A stretch of DNA of 64,000 nucleotides, taken from Vombatus ursinus. Taxonomy: Eukaryota > Chordata > Mammalia > Diprotodontia > Vombatidae. Both the position numbers and the translations under genes were made by a program. Within the stretch, counting starts at the first letter, position 1. Every line of letters starts with the position of its first letter. The stretch covers positions 18,319,236 through 18,383,235 of the forward strand of contig NW_020954608.1 of NCBI RefSeq assembly GCF_900497805.2. Direction: 5' to 3'. Below, piece by piece: positions 23,331-33,754 of this stretch. The notes under the pieces are model-generated. The model made no database searches. It was not told where the DNA came from and was given only the letters and a program-made list of their open reading frames with translations.

Positions 23331-23722
23331 AGAATTTTGGTAGAGTGGGGGAGGAGGCAGATACCAGATTGCAAAATATTGAAGAGTGAGGGAAGGGAAG
23401 TAGACTCCTTGACTATGAGCAGGTTTCTCTTTGGGAAAAGCAGAAGAATGGCCTTGAGACCAGAAGAAGCCTGTAACAAAGATCTGGATCAAGTGATATA
23501 GGTATGTAAAGTGTACCTTGAAGGAGAAGAGATTATAGAATTTCACATCAAAGAGTTAGGATGTAAATGACAATTTTTTTTCTCTATTCTTTCTTCTGAT
23601 CTGTTTTGTCAGGGGACAAAAGAAGAGGAACTCTCAGTCCTGAAAAGGATAGCCAGCAATGCATTGTTTTCTGAAGGTAGGCAGGATTCTGTAAGCACAA
23701 AAAAATATTAAAGTGTAGCAAG
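23331..23722. other. No recognised feature
   Basis: Nothing identifiable beyond short unrecognised frames. Confidence 0.45.
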
Positions 23723-23962
23723 ATGAAACAGGGTGATGTAGTGGTTAGAGTGCTGAAATTGGACTCAGAAAGACCTTGATTCTAATCCTGCCTCATATAC
23801 TTACCAATTATGTGGCTCTGGGCAAGTCATTTAATTTTTCTATGACTCAATTTCCCTAATCTATCAAATGAAATGCTTAGATCACAGTCCTCTATAAAAT
23901 GAGAAGGTTGTATCTGATGACCTCTAAGATGCTTTCCAAATTTAAATCTGTGTTCCTATGAA
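23723..23962 (+). repeat. MIR3-like CORE-SINE, nearly full length
   Basis: The head gatgtagtggttagagtgct is followed by ggactcagaaagaccttgat, tatgtggctctgggcaagtc, actcaatttccctaatctat, then ctgatgacctctaagatgct and taaatctgtgttcctatg. Confidence 0.85.
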
Positions 23963-24158
23963 AAAGAATTTGTTAACAACAGGGAAAAAGAGCTCCAAAG
24001 GGAGCAATGGAATAGTAGGGTGAAGTCTAGAGATGGGTGGAGTTGTAAATGTGTATGACAATCCTTAGTTATGCCCCTAAAGTCACAGAGAAGTAGATAA
24101 ATAAGACAGCCAAAAGTGTAGTGCCCTCAGTAGATTTCCAGGTTTTGATCCATACTAA

Positions 24159-24735
24159 TGTTGAGGATCTAGACCCCAAAAAGGAAAAACCCTGAACTTT
24201 CCCATGTGGCCAAATCTCTGGAATTTGCCTGAGGCTATAATCCCATCAACTGGCCTTTCATTGTGGATATACCTAATATCCCAATTCTCTGTTAACCTCA
24301 ACCTAGCCTAGCCCTCCATTGTCTTACCTCCCAATGGCCTCCAGCCACTTCCCACCCTTAATTCTAGCTAGGCTTCATTCTCCCTTGGCCAAGTGATCCA
24401 GGTCTCTGGCATTCTATTACCTCACAGTCTCTGCAGACTACTTGTCCACTCCTAGATCTTTCCCACAGTCTTTCCATATATAAGGTCCATCTTGTCTCCA
24501 TTAAGCTGCTCAGATTTTTATAATCTAGCCACTGCTCAGATTCTTACAATCTAGCCACCCCTCAGATTCCTTAAGAACCTAGCCAAAAGCTCACAAATGT
24601 TCAGATTCCTTAGGAGTCTGTCCAATATGGCAGATCCTTAATAAACCTTGTCTTTGGCTGAAAGAAGGCTTGGGTCTCATTCTTTTGGGCAGGACCCACA
24701 TGTAGTGATCTCAGGGTCCCAGCACCCCTAAACCT
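24159..24735 (+). mobile_element. Solo LTR of an endogenous retrovirus
   Basis: The layout is that of an LTR. It begins tgttgaggatctagacc, has a TATA box (ccatatataagg near 24474), a polyadenylation signal (aataaa near 24640) about 160 bases on, then a U5-like T/G-rich end with gggtctcattcttttgggca and finally cagggtcccagca. Between the TATA box and the signal lie about four imperfect copies of a roughly 28-base unit built on ctcagattcttacaatctag (24505-24620). No internal retroviral region adjoins it, so it is a solo LTR left by recombination. Both ends are approximate. The flanking duplication is not clear. Family unknown, moderately old. Confidence 0.6.
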
Positions 24736-24964
24736 CTAGACCTTATCAGTAGACCATGGAAAGAGTGACCAAGAAAAAATTCAAGGATGTAAGGAAATCC
24801 AAAGAACACCATAGAAGAATATAGTGAAGAGGGATGAATTAGGTCAAGGATGAGCAGGATGGGATGAGATTCTAAGAGGAATCCCAGAGAAGGATGTTTT
24901 ATTTGTTTTTAGCATAGAGTGATGGTTCAGGATAACAGAGATTTAGAAATAGTGCAGAAGGAAA

Positions 24965-25100
24965 GAGTCAGTGTGATCTAGAGGGTAGAGAACTGGCTTT
25001 AGTGCCAAAAGGCCTCTTAGACAAGTTACCCTTATGACCCTGCTGGGCAAGTCACTTAAACTCTCAACACTCTGGGCCCAAGGTGTCATCCTTGAGGCCT
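24965..25100 (+). repeat. Degenerate tRNA-derived SINE
   Basis: The text tctagagggtagagaactgg, ctttagtgccaaaaggcctc, ttatgaccctgctgggcaag and tcacttaaactctcaacac shows the SINE head and the 'ctgggcaagtcactta' motif. The tail is not recognisable. Confidence 0.55.
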
Positions 25101-25424
25101 AGTGTCCACAAGTGGCCTACAAAACTCCCCAGGGTAGCTGAATCAGATTAAAATCTAACAGGCGAATGTTCTTAAAAAAATAAAATACAACATAGATAGT
25201 TAATTTGTGGCTTTCTAAGCCATTATGCTGCTACTAGGATCAGTTTCTATTTTAGTATGACTCCATTGCTCTAGGCAACTTTCTAAGTCTATCTGATGCA
25301 AAGAATGAGTCCATCTGCATTATTAGTGGGAATTTTCTCAATTGGGATTTCTGTATATCAATGACATCACAGATTAAGTCCCTCTCCCTCATCCTAAATA
25401 CAATAAGAAGTAATTTGGAGTGGA
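25101..25424. other. No recognised feature
   Basis: Nothing identifiable in about 320 bases. Confidence 0.5.
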
Positions 25425-25687
25425 AATGATGGTAGCTAGGTAGATAAATGAATAGAGCACTAGTCTGGAGTCAGAAAGACTCATTTTTAAGAGTTCAAAT
25501 CTAGCTACCAATGGGTACAAGCTGTGTGACCTTGGGCAGGACACTTAACCCTGTTTGCCTCACATCCTCATATGTAAAATGAGCTGGTGAAAAAAATGAT
25601 ACATCATCCCAGTATCTTTGTCAAGAAAACCCCAAATGGGATCATGAAGAGTTGGACATGACTGAAAAGGACTCAACAATAAACAGT
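25425..25687 (+). mobile_element. SINE with BovB/RTE-type tail (MAR1-like)
   Basis: The head ggtagctaggtagataaatg, agttcaaatctagc and agctgtgtgaccttgggca resembles the marsupial tRNA SINE. The tail reads aaaatgagctggtgaaaaaa, ccagtatctttgtcaagaaa, accccaaatgggatcatgaa and gagttggacatgactgaaaa. That tail matches the 3' end shared by BovB/RTE LINEs ('aaagagtcggacacgactga' in cattle), the feature that lets RTE machinery mobilise such SINEs. It is older than the SINEs at 9321 and 55092. Confidence 0.85.
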
Positions 25688-26344
25688 CCCATGGTTCAAT
25701 TATAATTGCAGGGTTCAGCTTATGGGGTTGGGAGGGTAAAGAGGAGTGCAGCTGCAGTTCTGTGAATCATCTGTTCTCCCCAGATGGTCATGGAGGAATT
25801 CTGAAAGAAGCTTCCAGAGGACGACTACACCAGCATTCAGAGGTCCTGTTGGACTCTCAAAATGATCATGGTGCACACTCTATCTTCTCTACTAGACAGA
25901 AGAAGTGACACAACAGAACTCAACCCTTCCTGTCCAAGGATGACCTTTGGGGCCCCATCTCTAAGGCCCCCCAAAAGACCAAAAATAAAACAACAAAATG
26001 AAGCTGGGGGTGGGACTTTTCAAGCTCATTCTATCTACAGAAAGCCAGTGTTGTGGCCTGATCCTTACTCTGAAAACCTAGAGAAAAGAGTAGGACATCT
26101 TCTGGCAATGAAATCTATGAAAGCATCCACTATGCCTCATAGGACCACAACATGAAAGGAGGAATGGGCATAGTGTTGAATTCATGCTTTTTTGTTTTGT
26201 TTTGTATTTTTGGACTGTGGAAGCAGGCTTGCTGTCAAAGCTGAGCAGCAACAGTCTTCAGGAATCCCTATGGTGAGTTTACTCCTCTCTATGTCTTGTT
26301 TTAACTTCTTTAAACAAGGATGCCTTCTTATTTACTGGCACCCA
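25688..26344. other. Unassigned; holds an unrecognised 97-codon frame
   Basis: No repeat is recognised. A plus frame at 25862-26155 begins MIMVHTLSSLLDRRSDTTEL and contains a basic, proline-rich part (PKRPKIKQQ). It matches no family I know. No promoter, splice pattern or nearby partner supports it, and its length is within chance. Confidence 0.3.
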
Positions 26345-26445
26345 CAGGACTGAATTACTCAAGGTCATACAGCTAGCAGGTATTCCAACACCCACCTTAA
26401 AGCCCAAGTCCCCAATTTCTAGTTCAGGGTGTTTTCTTTTACAAC
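26345..26445 (-). repeat. MIR fragment, antisense
   Basis: The text aattactcaaggtcatacag and ctagcaggtattccaacacc gives the antisense MIR middle ('ttgcccaaggtcacacagctagtaag'). Confidence 0.45.
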
Positions 26446-26599
26446 CCACTTAACTCACAACTTTTTAATATGTTTTAAATAAAAGGTCACAAAAATATTC
26501 CTGCCTTATACAGCTGTGCCACTGACTAGTTATGTGACCTACGGCATGAGAGCAGTGAGCATTCAGAAGAGAGAATAAATGAATGGTTGCATAAATGAA

Positions 26600-26660
26600 T
26601 GAATGGAAAAGGAAAACATTTATTAAATGTTTATTTTGTATACAGAACTAGGTTTCCACA
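26600..26660 (-). repeat. L2 3' terminus, antisense, short
   Basis: It reads aaaacatttattaaatgttt and attttgtatacagaactagg. Confidence 0.4.
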
Positions 26661-26689
26661 TTACTTCATGGTCATTTCCATATCATTGT

Positions 26690-26898
26690 CTTTGCTCTGT
26701 CCATTATCCTCTCCCCTTCTCCAAGGGAAATCTTGGAAGTGGTCCCTGTTGAAAGCTGAAGTTTGCCTTATTTTGCCTGGAATCATGACTCCCTGTCACT
26801 TCCTTACCATCTCTGCACTGTGCTGCAGAGTGAGAATCCTTACCCCCTGCTAGTTTTCCCTTATGTATTATCTTTAGCCTTTAGAAAATAAACTCCTC
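26690..26898 (+). repeat. L2 3' region, left part (split by copy B)
   Basis: The end reads tatgtattatctttagcctt, tagaaaataaactcctc. This joins across copy B to caatggaaggaatcattgtg at 29536. Joined, they give the L2 block 'ttagaatgtaagctccttgagggcagggac'. Confidence 0.6.
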
Positions 26899-27746
26899 GG
26901 GGGCAAAGCCAAGATGGCGGAGTAAAAGCAGTGACTTGCTTGAGCTATCCCCCAAACCCCTCCAAAAACCTATAAAAAATGACTCTAAACAAATTCTAAA
27001 GCAGCAGAACCCACAAAAAGTCAGAGCAAAACAAATTTCCAGCCCAAGACAGCCTGGATGGTTGATCGGAAAGGTACATTGCACCAGGCGGGGAGGGGAG
27101 CACAGTTTGGTGTGGGCGCACAGGCCGCAGTGACCCTGGAGCAGGCCTCAGAGGACTGAATCAAGGGTAGCTGTGGTGGTTTCCAGACTTCTCAACCCAT
27201 GAATGCCAAAGACAACTTGGAAGGTCAGTGGGAAAAGTCTGTGTCAGCAGGGAGAGAGAGAAGCCAGTTGTCTCAGCTCCAGTCCCCAAGCTTGGCGGGA
27301 GCAGTAGCTGCCTCCTGAGCTTCTGGCCCACAGACTGAGGTGGAAATTGAGTGGCTGATCAGAGGGGGATTGCCGGGATCTCTCTGCTGGTGCAGGATTC
27401 TCTTGCTTTGCCCGTGCTTGGATCTGGGTCACAGTTCTGGGTGGCGATTCCAGAGCAAGGAGGAGCTCTGGTGTGGTGGAGCTTGTAGTGGCTGTGGAGA
27501 GAAGACCCTCCTCACAGTTCCAAGATAGAAAAGAGTGGTCATAGACCAGAGCACAGGCCAGGAAAGGAGTAAACATCTTGCCCTTGATCATACCACCTTG
27601 GAAGAACTAAAAATTTACAGGTCCCTAGAAATATCTCTGAACACAGCTGCACAAAACCCCTGAAGCTTGGGACAGTACATTCTCCACACTGAAAATAGAC
27701 TCCTACCTTAACAAAGAGTTTATAACTCAAGTAATTGGCTGGGATC

Positions 27747-28786
27747 ATGAGCAAGCAGCACAAAAAGAGTTAGACTATATTATCTTACTTTGATGGCAAA
27801 GATCAAAACATACAACCAGAAGAAGACAACGAAGCCAAAGCTCCTACATCCAAAGCCTCTGAGAAAAATATGAATTGGTCCCAGGCCATGGAAGAGCTCA
27901 AAAAGGATTTTGAGAAGTAAGTAAGAGAAGTAGAGGAAAAACTGAGAGCGGTGCTAAAGGAGACCCAAAAAAATACTGAAGAAAATAACACCTTAAAAAA
28001 TAGCATAACCCAAATGGCAAAGAGGTCCAAAAAGCCAATGAGGAGAAGAATGCCCTATCAAGCAAAATTAGCCAAATGGAAAAGAAAGTCCAAAAGCTTA
28101 CTGAAGAAAATACTTCCTTAAAAATTAGAATGGAGAAATTGGAAGATAGGGACAATTTGAGAAATCAAGGCACTGTAACACTAATCAAAAGGAATGAAAA
28201 AATAGAAGAGAATGTGAAATATCTCATTGGAAAAACAACTGACCTGGAAAATAGACCCAGAAGAGAGAACTTAAAAATTATTGGACTATCTTGAAAGCCA
28301 TGATCAAAAAAAGAACCTAGACATCATCTTTCAAAAAATTATCAAGGAAAACTGCCCTGATATTTTAGAACCAGAGGGCAAAATAGAAATTGAAAGACTC
28401 TACCGATCACCTCCTGAAAGAGATCCCCAAAGGAAAACTCCTAGGAATGTTGAAGCCAAATTCCAGAATTCCCAGGTCAAGGAGAAGATATTGCAAGCAA
28501 CCAGAAGGAATTCAATTCAAGTATTGTGGAAACACAATCAGGATAACACAAGATTTAGCAGCTTCTACATTTAGGGTTCAGAGGGCATGGAGTATGATAT
28601 TCTGGAGGGCAAAGGAGTTAGGACTACAACCTAGAATCATCTACCCAGCAAAACTGAGTATGATCCTTCAAGGTAAAAAATGGTCATTCAATGAAATAGA
28701 GGACTTTCAAGCATTCCTGTGGAAAAGACCAGAGCTGAAAATTTGACCTTCAAATATAAGACTCAAGTGAAACATGGAAGAGGTAA
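27747..28786 (+). pseudogene. L1 ORF1 remnant of copy B
   Basis: The start codon is placed at 27747 by homology with copy C (atgagcaagcagcacaaaaa against atgagtgagcagtgcaaaaa). An in-frame stop lies ten codons in. Open pieces at 28076-28294, 28281-28574 and 28390-28746 cover the coiled-coil end (KKVQKLTEENTSLKIRMEKL), the RRM-like domain (RPRRENLKIIGLS) and the C-terminal domain (FWRAKELGLQPRIIYPAKLS). The pieces lie in different frames, so frameshifts and stops are several. The coiled coil is shorter than in copy C: the text matching GREMRVMQENHEKQVNSL is largely missing near 27945. Confidence 0.8.
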
Positions 28787-28917
28787 ACAGGAAAGAGAAA
28801 TTGTAAGAGACTTACTAAGGTTGAACTGTTTACATTCCTGCAAGGAAATATGATATTTGTAACTCATGAGTCCTTTGTCAGTATTAGGGTAGTGGGAAGG
28901 AAAAAATTATATATTTG

Positions 28918-28933
28918 TATAGACAGATAGATA
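28918..28933. repeat. Short GATA seed in the copy B spacer
   Basis: The text tatagacagatagataaag has only two to three GATA-like units. It lies at the same spacer position as the long tracts in copies C and E. Confidence 0.7.
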
Positions 28934-29520
28934 AAGGTGAGTTAAAGATGAAGGGGTGATATCTGGAAAATAAAATTAAGGGGTGGGAGAAGATTATACT
29001 GGGAGGAGAAAGGGAGAAATAGAATGAGGTAAAATGTCTCACGTAAAACAGACAAGAAAAGGATTTTACAGTGGAGGGGACATGGGGAAAGGTGAGAGGT
29101 AATAAGTGAATCTTATTCTCATAGGATTTGGCTTAAAGAGGGAATAACATGCACAATGGGGTATGGATATCTATCTTACTCTACAGGAAAATAAGGGGGG
29201 AAGGAGACAAGAGATCAGGGGGTTGATAGAGGGGAGGGCAGATTGAGAGAGGGGTTACTCAAAAGCAAACACTCCTGAGGAGGTACAGGGTGAAAAGAGA
29301 GACCAGAATAAATGGGGGGTAGGATAGGATGAAGAGAAATATACTTGGTTTTTCACAACAGGACTACTATGGAAGTCTTTTGCCTGACTACACATCTATA
29401 ACCTGTATGAAAATGCTTGCCTTTTCAATGAGGTTGGGTGGGAAGGGAGGAAGGGAGAAAATTTGTAACCCAAAATTTTAAACACACATGTTAAAAATTA
29501 AAAAAAAATTTTTTTAAAAA

Positions 29521-29625
29521 GAAAGTAAACTCCTCAATGGAAGGAATCATTGTGCTTGCTCTCGTATTTCTATCCCCAGACTTAGCAAAGAGTTTGCCAC
29601 TGAGTAAATCCTTAGTACATAATAG
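29521..29625 (+). repeat. L2 3' region, right part (split by copy B)
   Basis: After the target-site duplication it runs caatggaaggaatcattgtg, tatttctatccccagactta, gcaaagagtttgccactgag and taaatccttagtacataata, the L2 3' terminus. Confidence 0.65.
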
Positions 29626-29748
29626 TACGTATGTAGGTATGTACGTATATATGTATCTATGTATCTGTGTATCTACATATATGTATATGTGTGTGTGTGT
29701 GTGTGTATGTCTATGTCTGTCTTTCCATCTATCTGTCTGTCTCTTTGT
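29626..29748. repeat. Mixed GTAT/(GT)n/CTGT microsatellite
   Basis: tatgtaggtatgtacgtata passes into (GT)n at about 29690-29706 and then CTGT/CTAT units. It sits at the end of an L2. Confidence 0.8.
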
Positions 29749-29749
29749 C

Positions 29750-29860
29750 TGCCAGCTACTGTAGTAAGCCCTGGTGATACAAAAACAATCAAGTAAAGTA
29801 GTCTCTGCCTTCAAGGAGCTTAAATTACAATAGAGGAAGAAAAAATATATCTGGAATGAT
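29750..29860 (-). repeat. L2 3' terminus, antisense
   Basis: The text ccagctactgtagtaagccc, tggtgatacaaaaacaatca, gtctctgccttcaaggagct and taaattacaatagaggaag gives antisense L2. Confidence 0.75.
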
Positions 29861-30059
29861 AGCCATGTAAGAGTGTTTTGATCAGTCAAGTTAGAAAAAA
29901 TGTTAGAGTCTAAGGGTAAATGTTTGACATGTTCTTTCCAAGAATAGTAGTGTTGATCTAACTGTTTTCAAAACTGGAGAAGGAAAAGGTTGTGAGTAGA
30001 ATGTTGATACTAAGTGAAATAAAGGGAATGTTTACCAATCAGAACCCACTATCATCAGG

Positions 30060-30520
30060 GTGGGTACTTCAATTTCAATGACTAGTAGAGGCCAGAATGC
30101 AGGGGCATGGCAATGACCAGGAAGTGGTATGGTGGGCCTGAGGGTCTGGCAAGATAAGATGGGAGAATGCATTTCTGTCTGTGAGGATTTAGATGATGTT
30201 TCACATGAAAGCTAGCATTTGAGACAGGCCTTACAGTAACTTCATCAGGATTTCAATAGATTGTAATGGAATGAAGTCAGGGAGCAGGCGAGGGGAGTGG
30301 GGAATCAGTCTTGTTATGGACAATGATATGAACATGGGCACAGAGATAGAAAAATGAAAGACATATTCAGGGCATAGTAAGAAGTCCAGTTTGGCTGGAT
30401 AACAGGGAGAAATGTGACATTTGGATGCCAAGTTAGGTTGGAATCTCACTGTGGCGGCCTTTAAATATAAGACTAAGAAATTTGGACTTTCAGAATAATT
30501 AATGCACTAAATAACCAATA
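30060..30520 (-). repeat. L2-type 3' region, antisense, diverged
   Basis: It includes gtccagtttggctggataac, agttaggttggaatctcact, gtggcggcctttaaatataa and gactaagaaatttggacttt, as in antisense L2-group 3' UTRs. The left part (30060-30230) is less certain. Confidence 0.5.
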
Positions 30521-30699
30521 TCAGTGCCTTTCCTGACAGTAGGATTTCACAGAGAACAGAGAGGAGTCTGAGTTTTGTGAGGGTTGTGTTAAAAAGTGGA
30601 CCTTATGTAAGTGGGGAAAGGACCCAAAGAGAGAATTCTGCGGAATTAAAAACAAAAGAAAAAAAAAACCTTTGCCTATTTTACAGTTTTGCCTTTTGC

Positions 30700-30835
30700 T
30701 CATCATGATAATTTATCACTTTCAAAACACTTTCATATTGTATTATTTGATCCTCACAACAACCTTTTAGGAAAACAAGGTAGGTATTTTCATCTTCATT
30801 TTACAGATGAAGAAACTGAGCCTCTAAGCCTGAAT
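30700..30835 (-). repeat. MIR SINE, antisense
   Basis: The text atttgatcctcacaacaacc, gtaggtattttcatcttcat and tttacagatgaagaaactga is diagnostic. Confidence 0.8.
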
Positions 30836-31059
30836 CCAAAATAAAAAGTAAATTGAAATAGAAATAGAAGCTAGAATCCAGGGTTCCAAATTCCTATCCC
30901 CAAGCTCTTTCAGCATTAATTGGCTAAAGAGAAAATTAGCTAGTATTCAAACTTTCATCAAATTAGAAATAAGTTAACTGAATCTCTGTTCTTTCTTTCT
31001 ATGGCTATTTTCTTTATCACTCCATTGTTATATGCAATATGGTCTCAAATGTGTTAGAA

Positions 31060-31145
31060 CTGAGGATCAATTTATTCAATTATAAAATGAGAGAAGTGGA
31101 CTAGATGTCTGCAAGGTAATTTACAACTTTAAAAATAAACGATTC
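31060..31145 (+). repeat. MIR3-like SINE tail
   Basis: The text tataaaatgagagaagtgga, ctagatgtctgcaaggtaat and ttacaactttaaaaataaac follows the SINE tail pattern. Confidence 0.5.
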
Positions 31146-31749
31146 CTAACCCTTTTCAGTCTTATTTTACTTTTCCCAGTATTTTACTTTTCTAAAGAAA
31201 CTTTCCTTAGATTAGCCTTTACATTGTATATATTGCTTCATCATTTAAATAACCTGTCAAAAGACTCAATTTCTAATCTGTACTCTTAGTATGCTGACCT
31301 GAGAGTTAACAAGTCGGTCAGCCAGGTTACATGCCAGATTATTGCAAAACTGTCTGGATCATGTAATCAAATACCATGATACAAGTTAGACGCAGGGAGT
31401 TTGGAACATATCCAAATACCAACGAGAAAAAGAAGAAGAGAGCAGAAAAAAGTTTCTATGCCATGGATTCTTTCTGATACTACCAGTATAATGTTTTCTA
31501 TTTAGGCTTATAAAGTTTACCTTTGAAGAGACCTCAGAGTGTAGAGAGTAGATCCTCTGATTAGAATGGAACACAAACTGTACTAGCATTCTCTCTGTTG
31601 CTTAGTGAGATTCAAGGTGGGATTGGAAATGAAGAAAGTTAGATTTGAACACCAGTCTGCTCATCTATATTCTTTACACCTTATTTGCCACCAGGGTTTT
31701 TGTGAAACTTTGATAGACTTTTGTTCTGAAGTACTGACAGTGGAGAATT
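31146..31749. other. No recognised feature
   Basis: No repeat or gene recognised. The minus frame 31386-31589 is short and unrecognised. Confidence 0.45.
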
Positions 31750-31925
31750 CTTAGAGAAGCAATATAGCGTGAAGGAAATAATGCTCTCATTAGATTTAGA
31801 AGCTCTGTCTGGGTGCAGGTTCTTGTGCTGAAACATGCTAAATGTGTGCCTGTGGGCAAATCTCTGAAGCTAAATGCTGCTTACCTCACGGAACTATGAA
31901 AGCTCCTCTGTGGAACTGATATGAG
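31750..31925 (+). repeat. MIR SINE, diverged
   Basis: The text aagcaatatagcgtgaagga, gaagctctgtctgggtgcag, aatgtgtgcctgtgggcaaa and tctctgaagc follows the MIR head and middle. Confidence 0.45.
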
Positions 31926-32079
31926 TCCATCCAGAAGGTGAATACTTTCTGGTGTTGATTCCTAAAAGACTGGTTTTCTTTGTCAATTTCGAAGATAGTG
32001 CCCTCTCTTCAGATTCACTCTTTCTTTCTAGAGTGAGTGTTTTCAGATTTCTTTTCCTTTAGGAGTTGGGCATACGGAG

Positions 32080-32275
32080 CTTTTCTCTATTCATATGATC
32101 TAGACCTGGAGGAGACCTTTGAAGTCATTTAAATAAATGCTCTCATTTTGCAAAGGAAGAAATGAGAGTCAGAGAGGTGATGTGACTTATCCTGTGGTAC
32201 TAAGTGCCGAGCTAGGTTTTGATTTCAGGTCCTGAACTCCAAGGTCTCTGCTCTTCCATTGCACTTCACCATACA
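32080..32275 (-). repeat. MIR3-like SINE, antisense
   Basis: The text atctagacctggaggagacc, tttgaagtcatttaaataaa, gcaaaggaagaaatgagagt, gaggtgatgtgacttatcct and ggtcctgaactccaaggtct gives tail, core and head in antisense order. Confidence 0.75.
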
Positions 32276-33147
32276 TAGATAGCATTCTTGAGATCTTTTT
32301 CCCATTAAAATTTCCCTCCCCTTTTTTGCCATGCTTCAGCCAGAGGCCTCTACTCAGTCATGCTTACCCAAAGTGCTCTGAATGGGTGTGGCACAGGTGC
32401 TCTCTATAGAGCCAAGATAAGAAGATAGGTATCTGAAAATGCTCCTACATTTATCTACTCCACCTGAACTTTAACCTTATGAGCTCTTTTGAACTCTTGT
32501 TCAAACTGTCCTTTCAGAACCTTTGAGGTTTGCCATTCTTTCCTAAGTATTTATGACACCCTCGTAAAAATAAAATATGGAATATTGGAATATGATGCAG
32601 GAGAGGCATCTTGATTTCAGATGATTTAAGATGAGCGCTCACTATGCTTAGTTTGCTGCCCAGTTGCTCTAAGGAGGAAGGATGTTCCCTTCCTCTTCCA
32701 GTTAGGTCCCAGGTGAGAGTTCATTTACTAATTCATTCCCTCCTCCACTTCCCACAATGTTCTTTAGTATTTCACAAATCCTAGATTTAGCAGTAGGACT
32801 TAGGAAACTGAAAAGTAATGGTATTGGAAGAACAAAGCATGTTTGCCAGTTCTGTATTTAAGACAAGGACTTGAAATGCACCTTCTTGTTATAACTCTGA
32901 ATCTTTACGGAGAACTGAGCCCATGTTTTCTCATACTGAATCCCTTATTTGTATAGAAATGAAGACAAGGATGGCAATGATAAGAGAGCCAACCATTCTA
33001 ATCTAACTATACAAAGTAGGTGAAAAATATCAGAAGGAGCTGGAAAACAAGCTAAGAGTCTGAAGTCTGAAGTAATGTTCTTTTTGAAAAACTAGTTTTC
33101 ATATTTTCAGAATGGGAGCATTCTCAGTGTTGAAGTATGATATGTGA
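32276..33147. other. No recognised feature
   Basis: Nearly 0.9 kb without recognisable repeat or coding signal. Confidence 0.45.
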
Positions 33148-33226
33148 ATCCTCATCTCTAAAATGAGTGCCTTAGTGGAGGTGATCTCTAAAAGCTCTTC
33201 TAGCTTTAAATCCTATGAACTTGTAA
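33148..33226 (+). repeat. MIR3-like SINE tail
   Basis: The text tcctcatctctaaaatgagt, ggaggtgatctctaaaagct and cttctagctttaaatcctat is the SINE tail. Confidence 0.65.
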
Positions 33227-33273
33227 ACTACATAGTAAACATCAACTAATATGTTCCTAAGATGTGAATTGAG

Positions 33274-33274
<1 letters not shown>

Positions 33275-33313
<39 letters not shown>
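33275..33313. repeat. (TG)n microsatellite
   Basis: A nearly pure TG run of about 36 bases. Confidence 0.95.
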
Positions 33314-33316
<3 letters not shown>

Positions 33317-33524
33317 TTAATTATGAACTGAAAGAGATCACTGAAATCAGACAACCATAACTATCAAGACTAAAATGGACATGATTATCTCCACCACTTT
33401 GACTTGATCTATTTAAATATTTCATTTGTTTATTTTTTCCTGTGGATCTCCACTGATTCATCACTGGAACATTTTTCAGTCAGTCTTCCTTGATATTATG
33501 ATTACTAAAACACATATTGAGAGG

Positions 33525-33650
33525 TAATTTGGCATGCTGAATAAAGAGCTAGTGTTGGAGACAGGAAGACCTAGATTCAGGTCCTTCATCTGACATACAT
33601 TGACTATATGATTTAACCTCTCAGTGGACTGGTCAACATGCTGTAAGATA
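33525..33650 (+). repeat. tRNA-derived SINE head, diverged
   Basis: The text ggtaatttggcatgctgaat, gagctagtgttggagacagg and aagacctagattcaggtcct is a Pol III SINE head. It is truncated after tgatttaacctctc. Confidence 0.55.
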
Positions 33651-33695
33651 ACTTCAGCAAGATTTCAATAGGTTGTCATGGAATGATAGTTCTGG

Positions 33696-33696
<1 letters not shown>

Positions 33697-33730
<34 letters not shown>

Positions 33731-33740
33731 CACACAGAGT
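33697..33740. repeat. (CA)n microsatellite
   Basis: A CA run at about 33697-33726, then variant units. Confidence 0.9.
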
Positions 33741-33754
33741 TGATAGTTGACCTC

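Larger units (their letters stand above)
26899..29520 (+). mobile_element. L1 copy B: half-L1 layout (5' UTR, ORF1, spacer, 3' UTR; no ORF2)
   Basis: It begins with the L1 head (ggggcaaagccaagatggcg, then agtaaaagcagtgacttgct). It has a roughly 850-base 5' UTR, ORF1 (27747-28786) and the purine-rich inter-ORF spacer (about 28787-29320). From there it passes directly to a 3' UTR (atacttggtttttcacaaca, acacatctataacctgtatg, gggaggaagggagaaaattt) and an A-rich end. All of ORF2 is missing. It is flanked by a 15-bp target-site duplication with one mismatch, gaaaataaactcctc at 26884-26898 and gaaagtaaactcctc at 29521-29535. It therefore inserted as a short 2.6-kb unit by normal target-primed reverse transcription. 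An ORF1-only L1 is the layout of the HAL1 group known in mammals. ORF1 here is broken, so the copy is dead. Confidence 0.88.

Noticed and set aside
23154-23546. 130-codon minus-strand open frame
   Set aside because: It is antisense to an L2 3' end and flanking DNA, with no recognisable protein features.
24505-24620. Short spaced repeats considered as a CRISPR-like array
   Set aside because: Units are imperfect and directly adjoining with no uniform spacers, and the setting is a mammalian LTR.
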